A stretch of 64,000 nt of DNA from Desulfobulbaceae bacterium UBA2273 (lineage in GTDB: Bacteria > Desulfobacterota > Desulfobulbia > Desulfobulbales > Desulfurivibrionaceae): the NCBI GenBank assembly GCA_002347095.1, contig DDWZ01000030.1:1-64000 (forward strand), written 5' to 3'. Positions 1 to 11,549 of this stretch are shown one piece after another. Numbering within the stretch: the stretch's first letter is position 1; the number at the start of each line of letters is the position of its first letter. Under the pieces are notes generated by a model. The model saw nothing but the letters and a program-made list of their open reading frames with translations, was not told the origin of the DNA and did no database searches. A program made the position numbers and the translations under genes.

Positions 1-1140
1 CTTTTAGGCGGTGGAGTATTCACTCTGCTCGATGTCCGCAATGAAAAGGATTTCGCCAACTGGAGCGTCGAGGGGCCAACGTTTTTCCCCTACCTCAATA
101 TTCCCTACTTCAATTTCATGGAGGATGTGCAGGGCAGCATCGACCGCATCCCCAAGGGCGAGAAGGTCCGGATCGTCTGCGCCAAGGAGGGCTCGGCCAA
201 ATACGTTGCCGATCTGCTCTGCCAGAATGGTTTTGGCGATGTGGGCTACCTCAAGCAGGGCATTGTCAGTTGGGGCAATGTTCTGGCGCCTCAAAAGGTT
301 ACGCCGGAGGGACATCCCTATACCTTGTATCAGTTTGTCCGGCCGGGCAAGGCTTCGTGCAGCTATCTGCTGATCCATAAAAACGAGGCCATGGTTTTCG
401 ATCCCTCGCGCAACATCGAGGCCTATAAAAGCATTGCCGCCCAGCATGGCAGCACGATCATCGCCAGTTTCGAGACCCACCGCCAGGCCGACTATATCTC
501 CGGCACCCCGCAGTTGTCGGAAGAGCCAGGCTGCACGGCCATGGTCAACAGTCTGGATTTTGAGGGGGCGGTTTTCCCCTGCAAGCCCGTGACCCACGGG
601 GAAACCTATACCCTGGGAGGAGACGGGCCGAAGGTCCAGGCGCTGCACACCCCGGGCCATACCATGGGCAGCACCTGCTATCTCATCGATGACACCTATC
701 TGGTGAGCGGGGACACCATTTTCATCAACACCGCCGGCCGTCCCGACCTTGGCGGCCGGTGGCAGGAATGGGCCAGGGAGCTCTACATCACCCTGATGCT
801 GCGGCTGCGGGGTCTCGACGACGGGGTGTTGGTGCTGCCCGGCCATTACACGAGTTGGGGCGAGGCCAACTGCTCCCGGATTTTTTCGGCCAATCTCGGG
901 CAGCTCCGGGAAAGCGTCATCGCCTTCCGGCTGCCCAACGAGAAGAAATTCGCCGATTTCATCCAGGACAACATGCGGCCTCAGCCCGGAGTCTATGCCG
1001 AGATCCGCAGGGTGAACGGGGGCTGGCTCAAGGTCAGCCAGGAGGAGGCGGATATCATGGATTTGGGCAAAAACGAATGCGGGGCCAGCAACTACGGCAA
1101 GGTGGGCGTCAGCGCGGAAGTGCAACGCTGCGCGGTGTAG
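1..1140 (+). CDS. Rhodanese / metallo-beta-lactamase-fold hydrolase (persulfide dioxygenase-like), 5' end cut off
   Basis: The reading frame is open from base 1, so the N-terminus lies outside the window; 379 residues are visible. The first ~90 residues are rhodanese-like (LLDVRNEKDFANW, then a Cys in VRIVCAKEG). A metallo-beta-lactamase fold follows with ETHRQADYISG, HTPGHTMGS, SGDTIF and LPGHY. In the ETHE1/persulfide dioxygenase group one iron is held by two His and one Asp. Those three positions appear kept here, while the usual HxHxDH motif is reduced to HRQADY. A role in oxidising or handling persulfide sulfur is inferred from family and domain pairing. The gene is convergent with the SDR gene, with 30 bases between the stops. 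A glyoxalase-II-like hydrolase remains possible. Confidence 0.85.
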   Translation, partial: LLGGGVFTLLDVRNEKDFANWSVEGPTFFPYLNIPYFNFMEDVQGSIDRIPKGEKVRIVCAKEGSAKYVADLLCQNGFGDVGYLKQGIVSWGNVLAPQKVTPEGHPYTLYQFVRPGKASCSYLLIHKNEAMVFDPSRNIEAYKSIAAQHGSTIIASFETHRQADYISGTPQLSEEPGCTAMVNSLDFEGAVFPCKPVTHGETYTLGGDGPKVQALHTPGHTMGSTCYLIDDTYLVSGDTIFINTAGRPDLGGRWQEWARELYITLMLRLRGLDDGVLVLPGHYTSWGEANCSRIFSANLGQLRESVIAFRLPNEKKFADFIQDNMRPQPGVYAEIRRVNGGWLKVSQEEADIMDLGKNECGASNYGKVGVSAEVQRCAV

Positions 1141-1170
1141 CCTGCGCGCAGGGCGGGCGTTGCCGAGGCG

Positions 1171-2358
1171 TCAGTCCGCCAGGCCCTGCGCGGTTTCCCC
1201 CCCCTGTGCCACATCGGGCAGGGGGCACTGCTTGAGAAAGGGAAGATCGCTTTCCCGGTGCGTTTCCCGCAGGAGCTGGTCCGGGGTGTGAAGAAATTCC
1301 TCGGCCCGCCTGCGCGGGTCGAAAAATTCCTTGTTAAAGGGCTCGATGAGGTTCAGGTGCTCCCACCGGGTCACATAGTACTCGATGAGCTCGGGAAGCG
1401 CGGCGAAGATCGTCGCCTCCGGGTCGGGATCGCTGAAGCTCGACTGCCGTAATTTGGCGGCGGACAGGGTTTGGGTTTCGTAGAAATTTTTCAAAAACAT
1501 CAGCTCGGCGGGTAGCCGCGCATCAATGCCGAGCCGGGTTATCAGCCGCACCAGCCGGGTCATGATCCCCAGGCCGAATTGCGCCACGGGCAGAGGCAGA
1601 TAGATCTCCCGCGGGGTTTTCAGCTCGAGATAGTTCTTGATGGTGAGGATGAGCTGGCCCAGGGAGACCGGGTTTTTATCGACAAAGTTGTAGGTCTGCC
1701 CGGAAAATTCGGGCCGGTTGTCCAGGACATGCGCGATGAAATAGGGCAGCTTCCGGGCGTTGGAATAGGAGTGCAGCGCCTCGGGCCTGGTAAAGAGCAC
1801 CGGCATGGACCGGTCGACAATGGCGAAGAACAACCGCTGAAAGCCCTGGATCTTGTGGTCGTGGGCGCCATAGACGATGCCGAGCCGGATCGTGGTGTAA
1901 TCAAGGCCATGGGCCCTGTGCAGATGTTCGAGGCTCAGCTCGGCCATGAGTTTGGCCTTGGTGTAGTTGGGCAGCTCCGGGCGCAGGTCCAGGCGGTTTT
2001 TTTCGGTGAGATCGAGGCCGGTGGGCATGACCGCGGCCGAACTCAGATGGATATAGGGGATGTCCAACTCCTGCGCCGCCTTGGCCAGGGAGACCGTGCC
2101 CAGATAGTTTATCTCGTAGGCAAGTTGCGGATCGCTGTCGATGGCGGCAATGGCGCAGTTGATGATAAAGGCGGGTTTGTTCTTTTCAAAATAGCGGCGG
2201 ATGTCGTCCGGGTCGCGCAGGCTGAGTTTTTTGCTGTTGGGGGCGAGGACGTTGAGCCGTCCCTCGGCCTGGGTTTTGAAATAATAGAGCAGGGTGCCGC
2301 CGATCAGGCCGGAGCCGCCGAGGAGTATTCCTGTTTTTTCCGATATGGCTGGCTGCAT
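1171..2358 (-). CDS. NAD-dependent epimerase/dehydratase (extended SDR family)
   Basis: 395 residues from the ATG at 2358. The frame continues upstream to 2511, but that part is low-complexity and lies before the natural Rossmann start. The nucleotide-binding glycine motif GGSGLIGG is near residue 17, and the YxxxK catalytic pair appears in YTKAKLMAE. The following RLGIVYG stretch is typical of extended SDRs that act on nucleotide sugars or long-chain substrates. The C-terminal half resembles the substrate domain of sugar epimerases and has no other recognisable motif. It is divergent from holA and convergent with the rhodanese/MBL gene. The substrate cannot be told from the sequence. Confidence 0.85.
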   Translation of the reverse strand: MQPAISEKTGILLGGSGLIGGTLLYYFKTQAEGRLNVLAPNSKKLSLRDPDDIRRYFEKNKPAFIINCAIAAIDSDPQLAYEINYLGTVSLAKAAQELDIPYIHLSSAAVMPTGLDLTEKNRLDLRPELPNYTKAKLMAELSLEHLHRAHGLDYTTIRLGIVYGAHDHKIQGFQRLFFAIVDRSMPVLFTRPEALHSYSNARKLPYFIAHVLDNRPEFSGQTYNFVDKNPVSLGQLILTIKNYLELKTPREIYLPLPVAQFGLGIMTRLVRLITRLGIDARLPAELMFLKNFYETQTLSAAKLRQSSFSDPDPEATIFAALPELIEYYVTRWEHLNLIEPFNKEFFDPRRRAEEFLHTPDQLLRETHRESDLPFLKQCPLPDVAQGGETAQGLAD

Positions 2359-2581
2359 CGAGGCTTTCCGGGGATGGCTGGCGCTCTTGTCCGGGGTTTT
2401 TTTCAGTGACAAGGGCAGCGAGACACAGTACTTAATTTTAAGATACCTTTCAAATCCGTAGCTGTTCGGCCGCGGCACGGCTGCGGCAGGGGTATAATTT
2501 GAGAGTAGCAAGAAGGGGTGAGTCAGTCAACAGGAAGCGCGCCGGGGCCGGTAGGCCGGCATGGGCGCGAGGGATGCAGGG

Positions 2582-3985
2582 ATGCCGGTTTATAAACGAC
2601 AGGAAGTCAATACGCTGCTCAAGTCTGTGGAGCGCGGAGAAACCGCCCCGGTCTATCTGCTTTTCGGCGAGCGCTACCTCTGTCGGGAGATCGCCAACGA
2701 CCTGGTCTGCCGCTTGCTGCCCGATGAAACCTCCCGCCAAAACAGCCTGAAGGTCATTGACGGCGACCAGGAAGAGGTGGGCGCCACGGTCAACATGCTC
2801 AAAACCTACAGCCTGTTCGGCGCCAGGCAGGTGATCCGGGTAACGGACTCCCAAATTCTTTTTTCCAAGATTGTGGCCGGCGTCCTGTGGGACAAGGCGC
2901 GCAAGGCTTGGAGCGGCAAAGATGTGAAAAAATCCATGCGGTATCTGACCCAGATGCTCGCCTTGGCCGATCTTGCCCCTTTGGATTGGGAGAAAGAGGA
3001 GATCGCAGCCTGCACGCCCGGCCGCTGGCAGGAGCTGTTCGGTTTTCCCAAGCCGGAGGAGCTGGATTGGGCGGCGGAAGCATGCGCGGCGGGCGAGGGG
3101 GATTTTTCCGCGGCCGCGCCCAAGGCGGACGGGGCGGAGCTGCTCATGGCCGCCCTGGAGGCGGGAGTCCCTTCGGGCAACACCCTGATTCTGGTGGCTG
3201 AGGCGGCGGACAAGCGCAAGAAGCTTTTCAAGTATCTGGAAAAAAATTGCGTGGTGGTGGATCTCTCCGTGGACACCGGGGGGAGTTCCGCGGCGCGTAA
3301 GGATCAGGACGGACTGCTCAAGGAGATTGTCCAGCAGAATCTGGCCAGGTTCGGCAAGAAATTGGAACCGCGCGCCTTGCCGGTACTCCTTGAACGGGTG
3401 GGGTTCCATCCGGTGGCCGTGGCCATGGAGGCGGAAAAGCTGGCCCTGTCCGTGGGCGAGGCGGAAACCGTCACCATGGACGATCTCAACGCCATGGTCG
3501 GCCGGACCAGGGAAGAGGCCCTCTACGAATTAAACGAGGCCTTTGGCAATCATGATCTGGCCGCGTCCTTGACGATTTCCCAGCGGTTGCAGGAAAACGG
3601 GGTGCATCCGCTCATCGTGGTGGCGGGGTTGCGCAATTTCCTGCGCAAGCTGCTGCTGGTGCGAGCCATTATCGAGCATCCTGCCTATGCATACCCAGAA
3701 GGCATCTCCTATGCGGCTTTTCAAAAAGGTTTGCTGCCGCAATTGCAAGAATCGCTTGGCCCGCAGCAGAAGGCGCTGACCGGCCATCCCTTTGCCGTAT
3801 ACAAGAGCTTTCAGCAGGCGGAGCGCTTTACCGTGGCGGCCCTGAAGCAGGCCCAAACCGGTCTGCTTACGGCGGAATACCGGCTGAAAGGGTCCGGTCT
3901 TCCGGAATATCTGGTTCTGGAGGATTTTCTTTTTTCCGTCCTGCGGGATCGGGAACGGGCCAAGCCTGCCACGGTGACCGGATAA
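2582..3985 (+). CDS. holA: DNA polymerase III delta subunit
   Basis: 467 residues from the ATG at 2582, chosen because a GAGGG lies about 8 bases upstream and the conserved region begins at PVYKRQEV; an upstream ATG at 2561 is possible. The delta subunit opens the beta clamp in the clamp loader. Family signatures are PVYLLFGERYL near the start (degenerate P-loop fold) and a C-terminal helical collar with NGVHPLIVVAGLRNFLRKLL. The protein is longer than the usual ~340 residues because of a ~100-residue insertion at about residues 95-195, rich in Ala/Glu/Lys. Such long forms are, to my knowledge, seen in delta-proteobacterial relatives. It stands alone, upstream of clpS-clpA. Confidence 0.9.
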   Translation: MPVYKRQEVNTLLKSVERGETAPVYLLFGERYLCREIANDLVCRLLPDETSRQNSLKVIDGDQEEVGATVNMLKTYSLFGARQVIRVTDSQILFSKIVAGVLWDKARKAWSGKDVKKSMRYLTQMLALADLAPLDWEKEEIAACTPGRWQELFGFPKPEELDWAAEACAAGEGDFSAAAPKADGAELLMAALEAGVPSGNTLILVAEAADKRKKLFKYLEKNCVVVDLSVDTGGSSAARKDQDGLLKEIVQQNLARFGKKLEPRALPVLLERVGFHPVAVAMEAEKLALSVGEAETVTMDDLNAMVGRTREEALYELNEAFGNHDLAASLTISQRLQENGVHPLIVVAGLRNFLRKLLLVRAIIEHPAYAYPEGISYAAFQKGLLPQLQESLGPQQKALTGHPFAVYKSFQQAERFTVAALKQAQTGLLTAEYRLKGSGLPEYLVLEDFLFSVLRDRERAKPATVTG

Positions 3986-4080
3986 AGAAAAATTGGGCAA
4001 CGGGTGTGCGGATCGGGAAAAAATGCTTATTTTTGAACAAACGGACTGATTGGGATTGATCGCAAGGGGGCAAAAAAGGC

Positions 4081-4395
4081 ATGGGCGGTGCGGGCAGGGA
4101 GAGTGAAGGTTCGGTAGTCACCGAAAAAAAACAGCAAACCAAACACCCTTCCATGTACAAGGTGCTGCTGCACAATGACGACTATACCACCATGGATTTC
4201 GTGGTGATGGTACTGGAAAAGGTGTTTCATAAAAACGTGGCGGAGGCCAACCGGATCATGCTCAATGTCCATGAGCAGGGAGTTGGGGTGGCGGGGATAT
4301 ACACGCGCGACGTGGCGGAGACCAAGGTGATTCTGGTCCATGAACTGGCCCGCAAGAATGAATACCCCTTGAAATGTTCCCTGGAAAAAGCGTAA
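4081..4395 (+). CDS. clpS: ATP-dependent Clp protease adaptor ClpS
   Basis: 104 residues. ClpS binds N-degron substrates and delivers them to the N-domain of ClpA. The hallmark [17 protein letters not shown] (about residues 24-40) contains the N-degron-binding Asn-Asp pair, followed by the VFHKN and HEQGVG segments of the ClpS core. The first ~20 residues are the flexible charged extension that enters the ClpA pore. The gene lies 24 bases upstream of clpA, an arrangement seen in many proteobacteria, and the two are probably co-transcribed. Its stop is followed by the SD (GAGGAGCGCGAG) of clpA. Confidence 0.97.
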   Translation: MGGAGRESEGSVVTEKKQQTKHPSMYKVLLHNDDYTTMDFVVMVLEKVFHKNVAEANRIMLNVHEQGVGVAGIYTRDVAETKVILVHELARKNEYPLKCSLEKA

Positions 4396-4419
4396 CGGGT
4401 TTCCCGTGAGGAGCGCGAG

Positions 4420-6705
4420 ATGATAAATGCAAAGTTGGAAATAGCCCTGGTGCGTGCCATCCGGGAGGCAAAGATCCGTAGGCACGAGCATGTCACGGTG
4501 GAGCATATCCTCTACGGCCTGTTGGATGACGAGCTGGCCGCCCGGGCCATTGCGGTGTGCGGCGGCGATCCCGAGGGGATGAAGAAACGGCTGGAGGATT
4601 TTTTCGCCTCCAACCTGCCCATGGTCAAGGAGGGCATTGCCCATGACCCCATCCAGACCCTCGGCTTCAATAGGGTCTTGCAGCGGGCCATTGCCCATGT
4701 GCAGAGCTGCGGCAAAAAAGAGGTGGATGCAGGGGATGTGCTGGCCGCCATCTTTGCCGAGGCCGAGTCTTTTGCCGTGTATTTTCTCCATTCCGAAGGA
4801 ATCAGCAAACTTGACGTGACCGAGTATCTCTCCCATGGCCTGGAGCAGGAGGAAAAAACCCAGGAGGAAAAGAAAACGGAGGAGAAGGGTACGGAAAAAA
4901 CCAAGGAAAACGAAGCCTTGGAAAAATACACCATCAATTTCAGCGAGCGGGCCGCCCAGGGCTTGATCGATCCCCTGATCGGGAGGACCGCGGAGTTGAA
5001 GCGGGTGATGCAGACCCTGTGCCGCCGGCGCAAGAACAATCCGCTGCTGGTGGGCGAGCCAGGGGTCGGAAAAACCGCCATTGCCGAAGGCCTGGCCCTG
5101 CATGTCCATGAAGGCAAGGTGCCGGAACTGTTGCAGGGGGTGGAGATCCGCCTCCTCGACATGGGCGGGCTGCTTTCCGGCACCAAATACCGGGGCGATT
5201 TCGAGCAGCGGCTCAAGGCGGTGATCTCCGCGGTGGAAAAAGAGCCGCACATCATCCTCTTCATCGACGAGATCCACACCATTGTCGGGGCCGGGGCCAC
5301 CAGCGGCGGCAGCATGGACGCCTCCAACCTGCTCAAGCCCGCCCTCCAGGCCGGGTCGCTGCGCTGCATCGGCTCGACCACCTATGAGGAGTACAAGAAT
5401 TACATCGAAAAGGATAGGGCGCTTTCCCGGCGCTTTCAGAAGATCGACGTCGAGGAGCCCAGCGTGGCAGAGACCTGCGCCATCCTGCAGGGGCTGCTGC
5501 CCCGCTACGAGGCGCATCATAACATCACCTACTCGGCTCCGGCGGTAAAGGCCACGGCGGAACTGGCCGGCCGCTACATCACCGACCGGTTTTTGCCGGA
5601 CAAGGCCATTGACGTGCTGGACGAGATCGGCGCCGCCTTCCGGCTGGCCGCACACCCAGGCGACAAGCGGCGGACCGTGACGGTGCGCGATGTGGAAAAG
5701 GTGGTTTCCCGGCTGGCCCGGATCCCGGCGAGAAGCGTCAGCGGCTCCGACCTGATCCATCTCCGGGAGCTGGATCAGGTCCTGAAAAAGACCATCTTCG
5801 GCCAGGACCAGGCGATCAGCGCCCTGGTCACGGCGGTGAAGCGTTCCCGGGCCGGCCTCAAGCAGAGCGAAGGACCCACCGGCTCCTTCCTCTTTGCCGG
5901 ACCCACCGGGGTGGGCAAGACCGAAGTGGCCAAGCAGTTGGCCGCGGCCCTGTCCGTGCATTTCGAGCGGTTCGACATGAGCGAGTACATGGAAAAACAT
6001 GCGGTTTCCCGGCTCATCGGCGCGCCTCCGGGCTATGTGGGCTTTGACCAGGGCGGGCTCTTGACCGACGCCATCCGCAAGCATCCCTACTGCGTGCTCT
6101 TGCTCGACGAGATCGAAAAGGCCCACCCGGACCTGTTCAGCATCCTGCTCCAGGTCATGGATCACTCGACTCTCACGGACAATGCCGGGCGCAAGGCGGA
6201 TTTCCGCAACGTGATCCTGATCATGACCACCAATGCCGGGGCGCGCGAACTGAGCGAGCGGGCCATCGGCTTTACCGGGGACAGCAAGGGCCGGAATGAC
6301 CGGGCCGTGAAGAATCTTTTCTCTCCGGAGTTCCGAAACCGGTTGGACGCGACCATCACCTTCAACCCCTTGGATGGTGTCCTCATGGAGCGGATCGTGG
6401 ACAAGATGATCGCGGAGCTGCAGGTGCAGTTGGCCGAGCGCAAGGTGACGATCAGCCTCAGCCCAGGCGCCCGGACCTGGCTGGCGGCCCGTGGCTATGA
6501 GCCGGAGTTCGGGGCGCGGCCGCTGAGAAGGCTTATCCTGCAAGAGGTGGGGGATGCCTTGACCGAAGAGCTTTTGTTTGGCCGCTTGGCCAAGGGGGGC
6601 AGTGTGCGGATCGGGGTCAAGGGCAACCGGCTGACCTATCAGTACGAGGGCAGAGGCCTGGAAGCGAAGCAGGAAAATCCCCGAAAGTCTGCGCGTGCAA
6701 AATAA
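4420..6705 (+). CDS. clpA: ATP-dependent Clp protease ATP-binding subunit ClpA
   Basis: 761 residues, normal length for ClpA. It is an AAA+ unfoldase that feeds substrates to ClpP. The N-domain (about 1-145) is followed by a very charged linker rich in Lys/Glu/Thr (about 146-170). AAA module 1 has GEPGVGKT and FIDEIH; module 2 has GPTGVGKT and LLDEIEKAHPD. The C-terminal D2-small domain contains GARPLRRLI. The last ~20 residues are basic. It forms a unit with clpS and ends just before a good intrinsic terminator at 6752. No clpP is in the window. Confidence 0.97.
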   Translation: MINAKLEIALVRAIREAKIRRHEHVTVEHILYGLLDDELAARAIAVCGGDPEGMKKRLEDFFASNLPMVKEGIAHDPIQTLGFNRVLQRAIAHVQSCGKKEVDAGDVLAAIFAEAESFAVYFLHSEGISKLDVTEYLSHGLEQEEKTQEEKKTEEKGTEKTKENEALEKYTINFSERAAQGLIDPLIGRTAELKRVMQTLCRRRKNNPLLVGEPGVGKTAIAEGLALHVHEGKVPELLQGVEIRLLDMGGLLSGTKYRGDFEQRLKAVISAVEKEPHIILFIDEIHTIVGAGATSGGSMDASNLLKPALQAGSLRCIGSTTYEEYKNYIEKDRALSRRFQKIDVEEPSVAETCAILQGLLPRYEAHHNITYSAPAVKATAELAGRYITDRFLPDKAIDVLDEIGAAFRLAAHPGDKRRTVTVRDVEKVVSRLARIPARSVSGSDLIHLRELDQVLKKTIFGQDQAISALVTAVKRSRAGLKQSEGPTGSFLFAGPTGVGKTEVAKQLAAALSVHFERFDMSEYMEKHAVSRLIGAPPGYVGFDQGGLLTDAIRKHPYCVLLLDEIEKAHPDLFSILLQVMDHSTLTDNAGRKADFRNVILIMTTNAGARELSERAIGFTGDSKGRNDRAVKNLFSPEFRNRLDATITFNPLDGVLMERIVDKMIAELQVQLAERKVTISLSPGARTWLAARGYEPEFGARPLRRLILQEVGDALTEELLFGRLAKGGSVRIGVKGNRLTYQYEGRGLEAKQENPRKSARAK

Positions 6706-6751
6706 GACGAACTTTTTTGCCGGGGGAGTTGTCTTAAAAAATACATGTTGG

Positions 6752-6782
6752 CGCACGGCGGAATGGCTGCCGTGCGTTTTTT
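6752..6782 (+). terminator. Intrinsic terminator after clpA
   Basis: An 8-bp perfect stem (CGCACGGC with GCCGTGCG) closes a 9-base loop and is followed by six T residues. It is 47 bases past the clpA stop and 42 bases before the next start codon, so it fits termination of the clpS-clpA transcript. Confidence 0.85.
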
Positions 6783-6823
6783 CTTATTTTGAAATAACGA
6801 GCGGTGGGAGGAGCATTGAGCGT

Positions 6824-7708
6824 ATGGGCGAGGCAACGAAGTGGCGGAGTTTTTTCGTGGGCGGATTATGTCTGGTGGCCTTGGTCGCCTGCAGTAGTGA
6901 AAAGCCGGAGACCAAGGCTGTGGAGCAGGCTGCGGCGGAAGACGGGGCTCAGCAGGCGAAACCCGCCGGCTTGATCCAGGGTAAGGCCAAGGAGGTGCTT
7001 GCGGGCGGCGGTTTCACCTACATTCTGATTGGAACTGAAAAGGGGGACACCTGGGTGGCGGTCCCGGAAACCCAGGTTGCAGTGGGTGAGGCATGCACCG
7101 TTGCCGAAGGACAGATCATGCGGGATTTCCCCAGCAAGAGCCTGAACCGCACCTTTGCCGAGCTGGTTTTTGCCCAAGGTCTTGAAGGCAAGAAAACGGA
7201 GATGGGCAATGGCGCCCATGGCGGAGAAGCGGCAGCGCTTCCCGCGGGCCACCCGGCAACGCCTGGAGCATCTGCGACCGGAGGTTCTTTCGGCGCAGCC
7301 ATGCAGAAGGAAACCGGTGCCGCGCCTGGAGCCGCCGGAGAAACAGCCCCGGGCAGCAGCAAGGCCGTGGTGCCTTTTGTGGAATTGAAGATTGCCAAGG
7401 CTGTCGGCGACAATGCCTTCAGCGTTGGGGATATCTTTGCCAAGGCCACGAGCCTGAACGGCAAAAAAGTGAAGATCAAGGCGCAGGTGGTCAAGTTTTC
7501 TCCCCAGATTATGGGGAAAAACTGGTTGCACCTGCAGGATGGCACCGGCGATCCCCTGAAAAACACCCATGATCTGGTGGTGACCACGGCGGGCAAGGCG
7601 GAAAAGGGCGATATCGTCACGGTGGAAGGCGTGCTTGCCGCGGATAAGGACTTCGGCGCCGGATACAAGTATGCGGCCATTGTTGAAGATGTGACCATCA
7701 CCCGTTAA
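6824..7708 (+). CDS. Lipoprotein with OB-fold-type domains
   Basis: 294 residues from the ATG at 6824, preceded by GGGAGG. The longer frame from 6695 runs through the clpA terminator and is rejected. The N-terminus is a lipoprotein signal ending in LVAC with the acylated Cys at about residue 23, so it is exported and membrane anchored. Two similar regions are visible. One is around residues 50-110 (GKAKEVLAGGGFTYILI ... TWVAVPE), the other around 205-294 (LNGKKVKIKAQVVKF ... GDIVTVEGVLA). Both resemble OB-fold strands of small periplasmic binding proteins. They are joined by a Gly/Ala/Pro-rich linker. No enzyme motif is visible and the function is unknown. Confidence 0.8.
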   Translation: MGEATKWRSFFVGGLCLVALVACSSEKPETKAVEQAAAEDGAQQAKPAGLIQGKAKEVLAGGGFTYILIGTEKGDTWVAVPETQVAVGEACTVAEGQIMRDFPSKSLNRTFAELVFAQGLEGKKTEMGNGAHGGEAAALPAGHPATPGASATGGSFGAAMQKETGAAPGAAGETAPGSSKAVVPFVELKIAKAVGDNAFSVGDIFAKATSLNGKKVKIKAQVVKFSPQIMGKNWLHLQDGTGDPLKNTHDLVVTTAGKAEKGDIVTVEGVLAADKDFGAGYKYAAIVEDVTITR

Positions 7709-7713
7709 TCACA

Positions 7714-8661
7714 ATGCGGGACATCCCCTCCCACAGGGTCGCCATCGTCGGGCCGGGCGCCCTGGGCTGTCTGTTGGCGGCCTCTCTCGGCCGGATCGGC
7801 GTGGAAATTCGGGTGCTGGATCATGACAGCCATCGGGCTGGACTGCTCCAGCACTCGGGCCTTACCCTTGAGCAGGGAGAGCGTCTCGAACATTTTCCCA
7901 TCCAGGCCACGGCCGATCCCTTGCGGATCGGGCCGGTGGCTCTGGTTCTGCTCTGCGTGAAATCTCCGGCTCTTCCCCAGACCCTCCCGTCGTTGCTTCC
8001 CCTGCTCACGAAAAACACCCTGCTGCTTGCCTGGCAAAACGGCATTGGTCATCTCCCGGTTTTGCAGGAGGCAGAGCTTCCCTGCTCTGTAGCCTTGGCG
8101 GTTACCTCCCTGGGCGCGAATCTGGTTGGCCCGGGGCGGGTGCGTTTCGGGGGGGAGGGTGCAACACATTTCGGCTTTCTGCGCGAAGCTCCGCAGGAGG
8201 CGAAGCCGGCCTTGCAGGAAACGGCGGAACTCTTTCGGAAGGCAGGCTTTGAGGTGCGGGTTGCGGAGGATATCCTGGCCCAGGTCTGGAATAAACTCCT
8301 TGTCAACGTGGGAATCAACGCCCTCACCGCCATCCATGGCTGCGAAAACGGCGCGCTGCTCGGCAACCCCGAAGCGCTTCAGTTGATGGCGGCGGCAGTG
8401 ATGGAAGCGGCCGAAGTCGCTCTGGCCAAGGGGATTGCCATTGCTCCTGATCCGGTGACCAGAACCATCGCGGTCTGCCGGGCCACCGGATCCAATATTT
8501 CCTCCATGCTCCAGGATGTGCGGCATGCAAGGCAAACCGAAATAGAGGGTATCAACGGCGCCGTGCTGGAAGAGGCCAGGCGTCTGGGGATTCCGGCGCC
8601 TGTCAACGCCAAACTTTTTGCCGCGGTCCGGGGGATGGAGCAGAGCTATCTGCCGGGATAA
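7714..8661 (+). CDS. panE: 2-dehydropantoate 2-reductase (ketopantoate reductase)
   Basis: 315 residues, starting 5 bases after the lipoprotein stop. NADPH-dependent reduction of ketopantoate to pantoate is the second step of pantothenate/CoA synthesis. The Rossmann motif VGPGALGCLLA is at residues ~12-22. The catalytic Lys lies in VWNKLLVNVGINALTAI, and the C-terminal domain has the conserved TEIEGINGAV stretch. Length and motif order match the ApbA/PanE family. Some family members reduce other 2-oxo acids, so the exact substrate is inferred. Downstream is a hairpin with a T run before metK. Confidence 0.9.
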   Translation: MRDIPSHRVAIVGPGALGCLLAASLGRIGVEIRVLDHDSHRAGLLQHSGLTLEQGERLEHFPIQATADPLRIGPVALVLLCVKSPALPQTLPSLLPLLTKNTLLLAWQNGIGHLPVLQEAELPCSVALAVTSLGANLVGPGRVRFGGEGATHFGFLREAPQEAKPALQETAELFRKAGFEVRVAEDILAQVWNKLLVNVGINALTAIHGCENGALLGNPEALQLMAAAVMEAAEVALAKGIAIAPDPVTRTIAVCRATGSNISSMLQDVRHARQTEIEGINGAVLEEARRLGIPAPVNAKLFAAVRGMEQSYLPG

Positions 8662-8698
8662 AGGGGATCTTTTTACGGTGCTTTTGTTATGATTCTCC

Positions 8699-8726
8699 TT
8701 GACAACTTCCGGTATTCCAATAAAAG
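8699..8726 (+). promoter_or_regulatory. Possible sigma-70 promoter upstream of metK
   Basis: A perfect TTGACA (8699-8704) is followed after 16 bases by TAAAAG (8721-8726). The -35 is consensus; the -10 is weak. Transcription would begin at about 8733, right before the hairpin at 8739, which makes its use for metK uncertain. Confidence 0.35.
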
Positions 8727-8738
8727 TGCAAAGTTTAG

Positions 8739-8763
8739 AGGCTGCGCGGCAGCCTGTTTTTTT
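8739..8763 (+). terminator. Terminator or attenuator hairpin between panE and metK
   Basis: AGGCTGC and GCAGCCT form a 7-bp stem with a 3-base loop, followed by G and seven T residues. It ends 24 bases before the metK start. It may simply end the panE transcript. If the promoter at 8699 is real, it would act as an attenuator at the very 5' end of the metK mRNA. Confidence 0.7.
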
Positions 8764-8787
8764 CATCGAAAATCATGAGGAGTTGGA

Positions 8788-11468
<2,681 letters not shown>

Positions 11469-11488
11469 TGCATAGTTGTTCCGGCAAC

Positions 11489-11527
11489 AAAAAATGGCGC
11501 CTCCCGGCAGGGAAGGCGCCATTTTTT
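11489..11527. terminator. Strong bidirectional terminator between ahcY and the radical SAM gene
   Basis: AAAAAATGGCGCC pairs perfectly with GGCGCCATTTTTT, with an inner TCCC/GGGA stem and a GGCA loop. The A tract on one side and T tract on the other give a U run in both directions. It lies between two convergent stops (ahcY at 11468, radical SAM at 11550). Confidence 0.93.
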
Positions 11528-11549
11528 GTTTGTTGCGCTCTTGCCCCGC

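Noticed and set aside
4027..6756. 909-residue open frame antisense to clpA
   Set aside because: It is a long frame created by GC-rich codon structure opposite clpA, has no recognisable domain and conflicts with the well-supported clpA gene. Similar frames opposite the RelA/SpoT-like gene (52662-54830) and the ethylene-receptor-like kinase (59298-61949) were rejected for the same reason.
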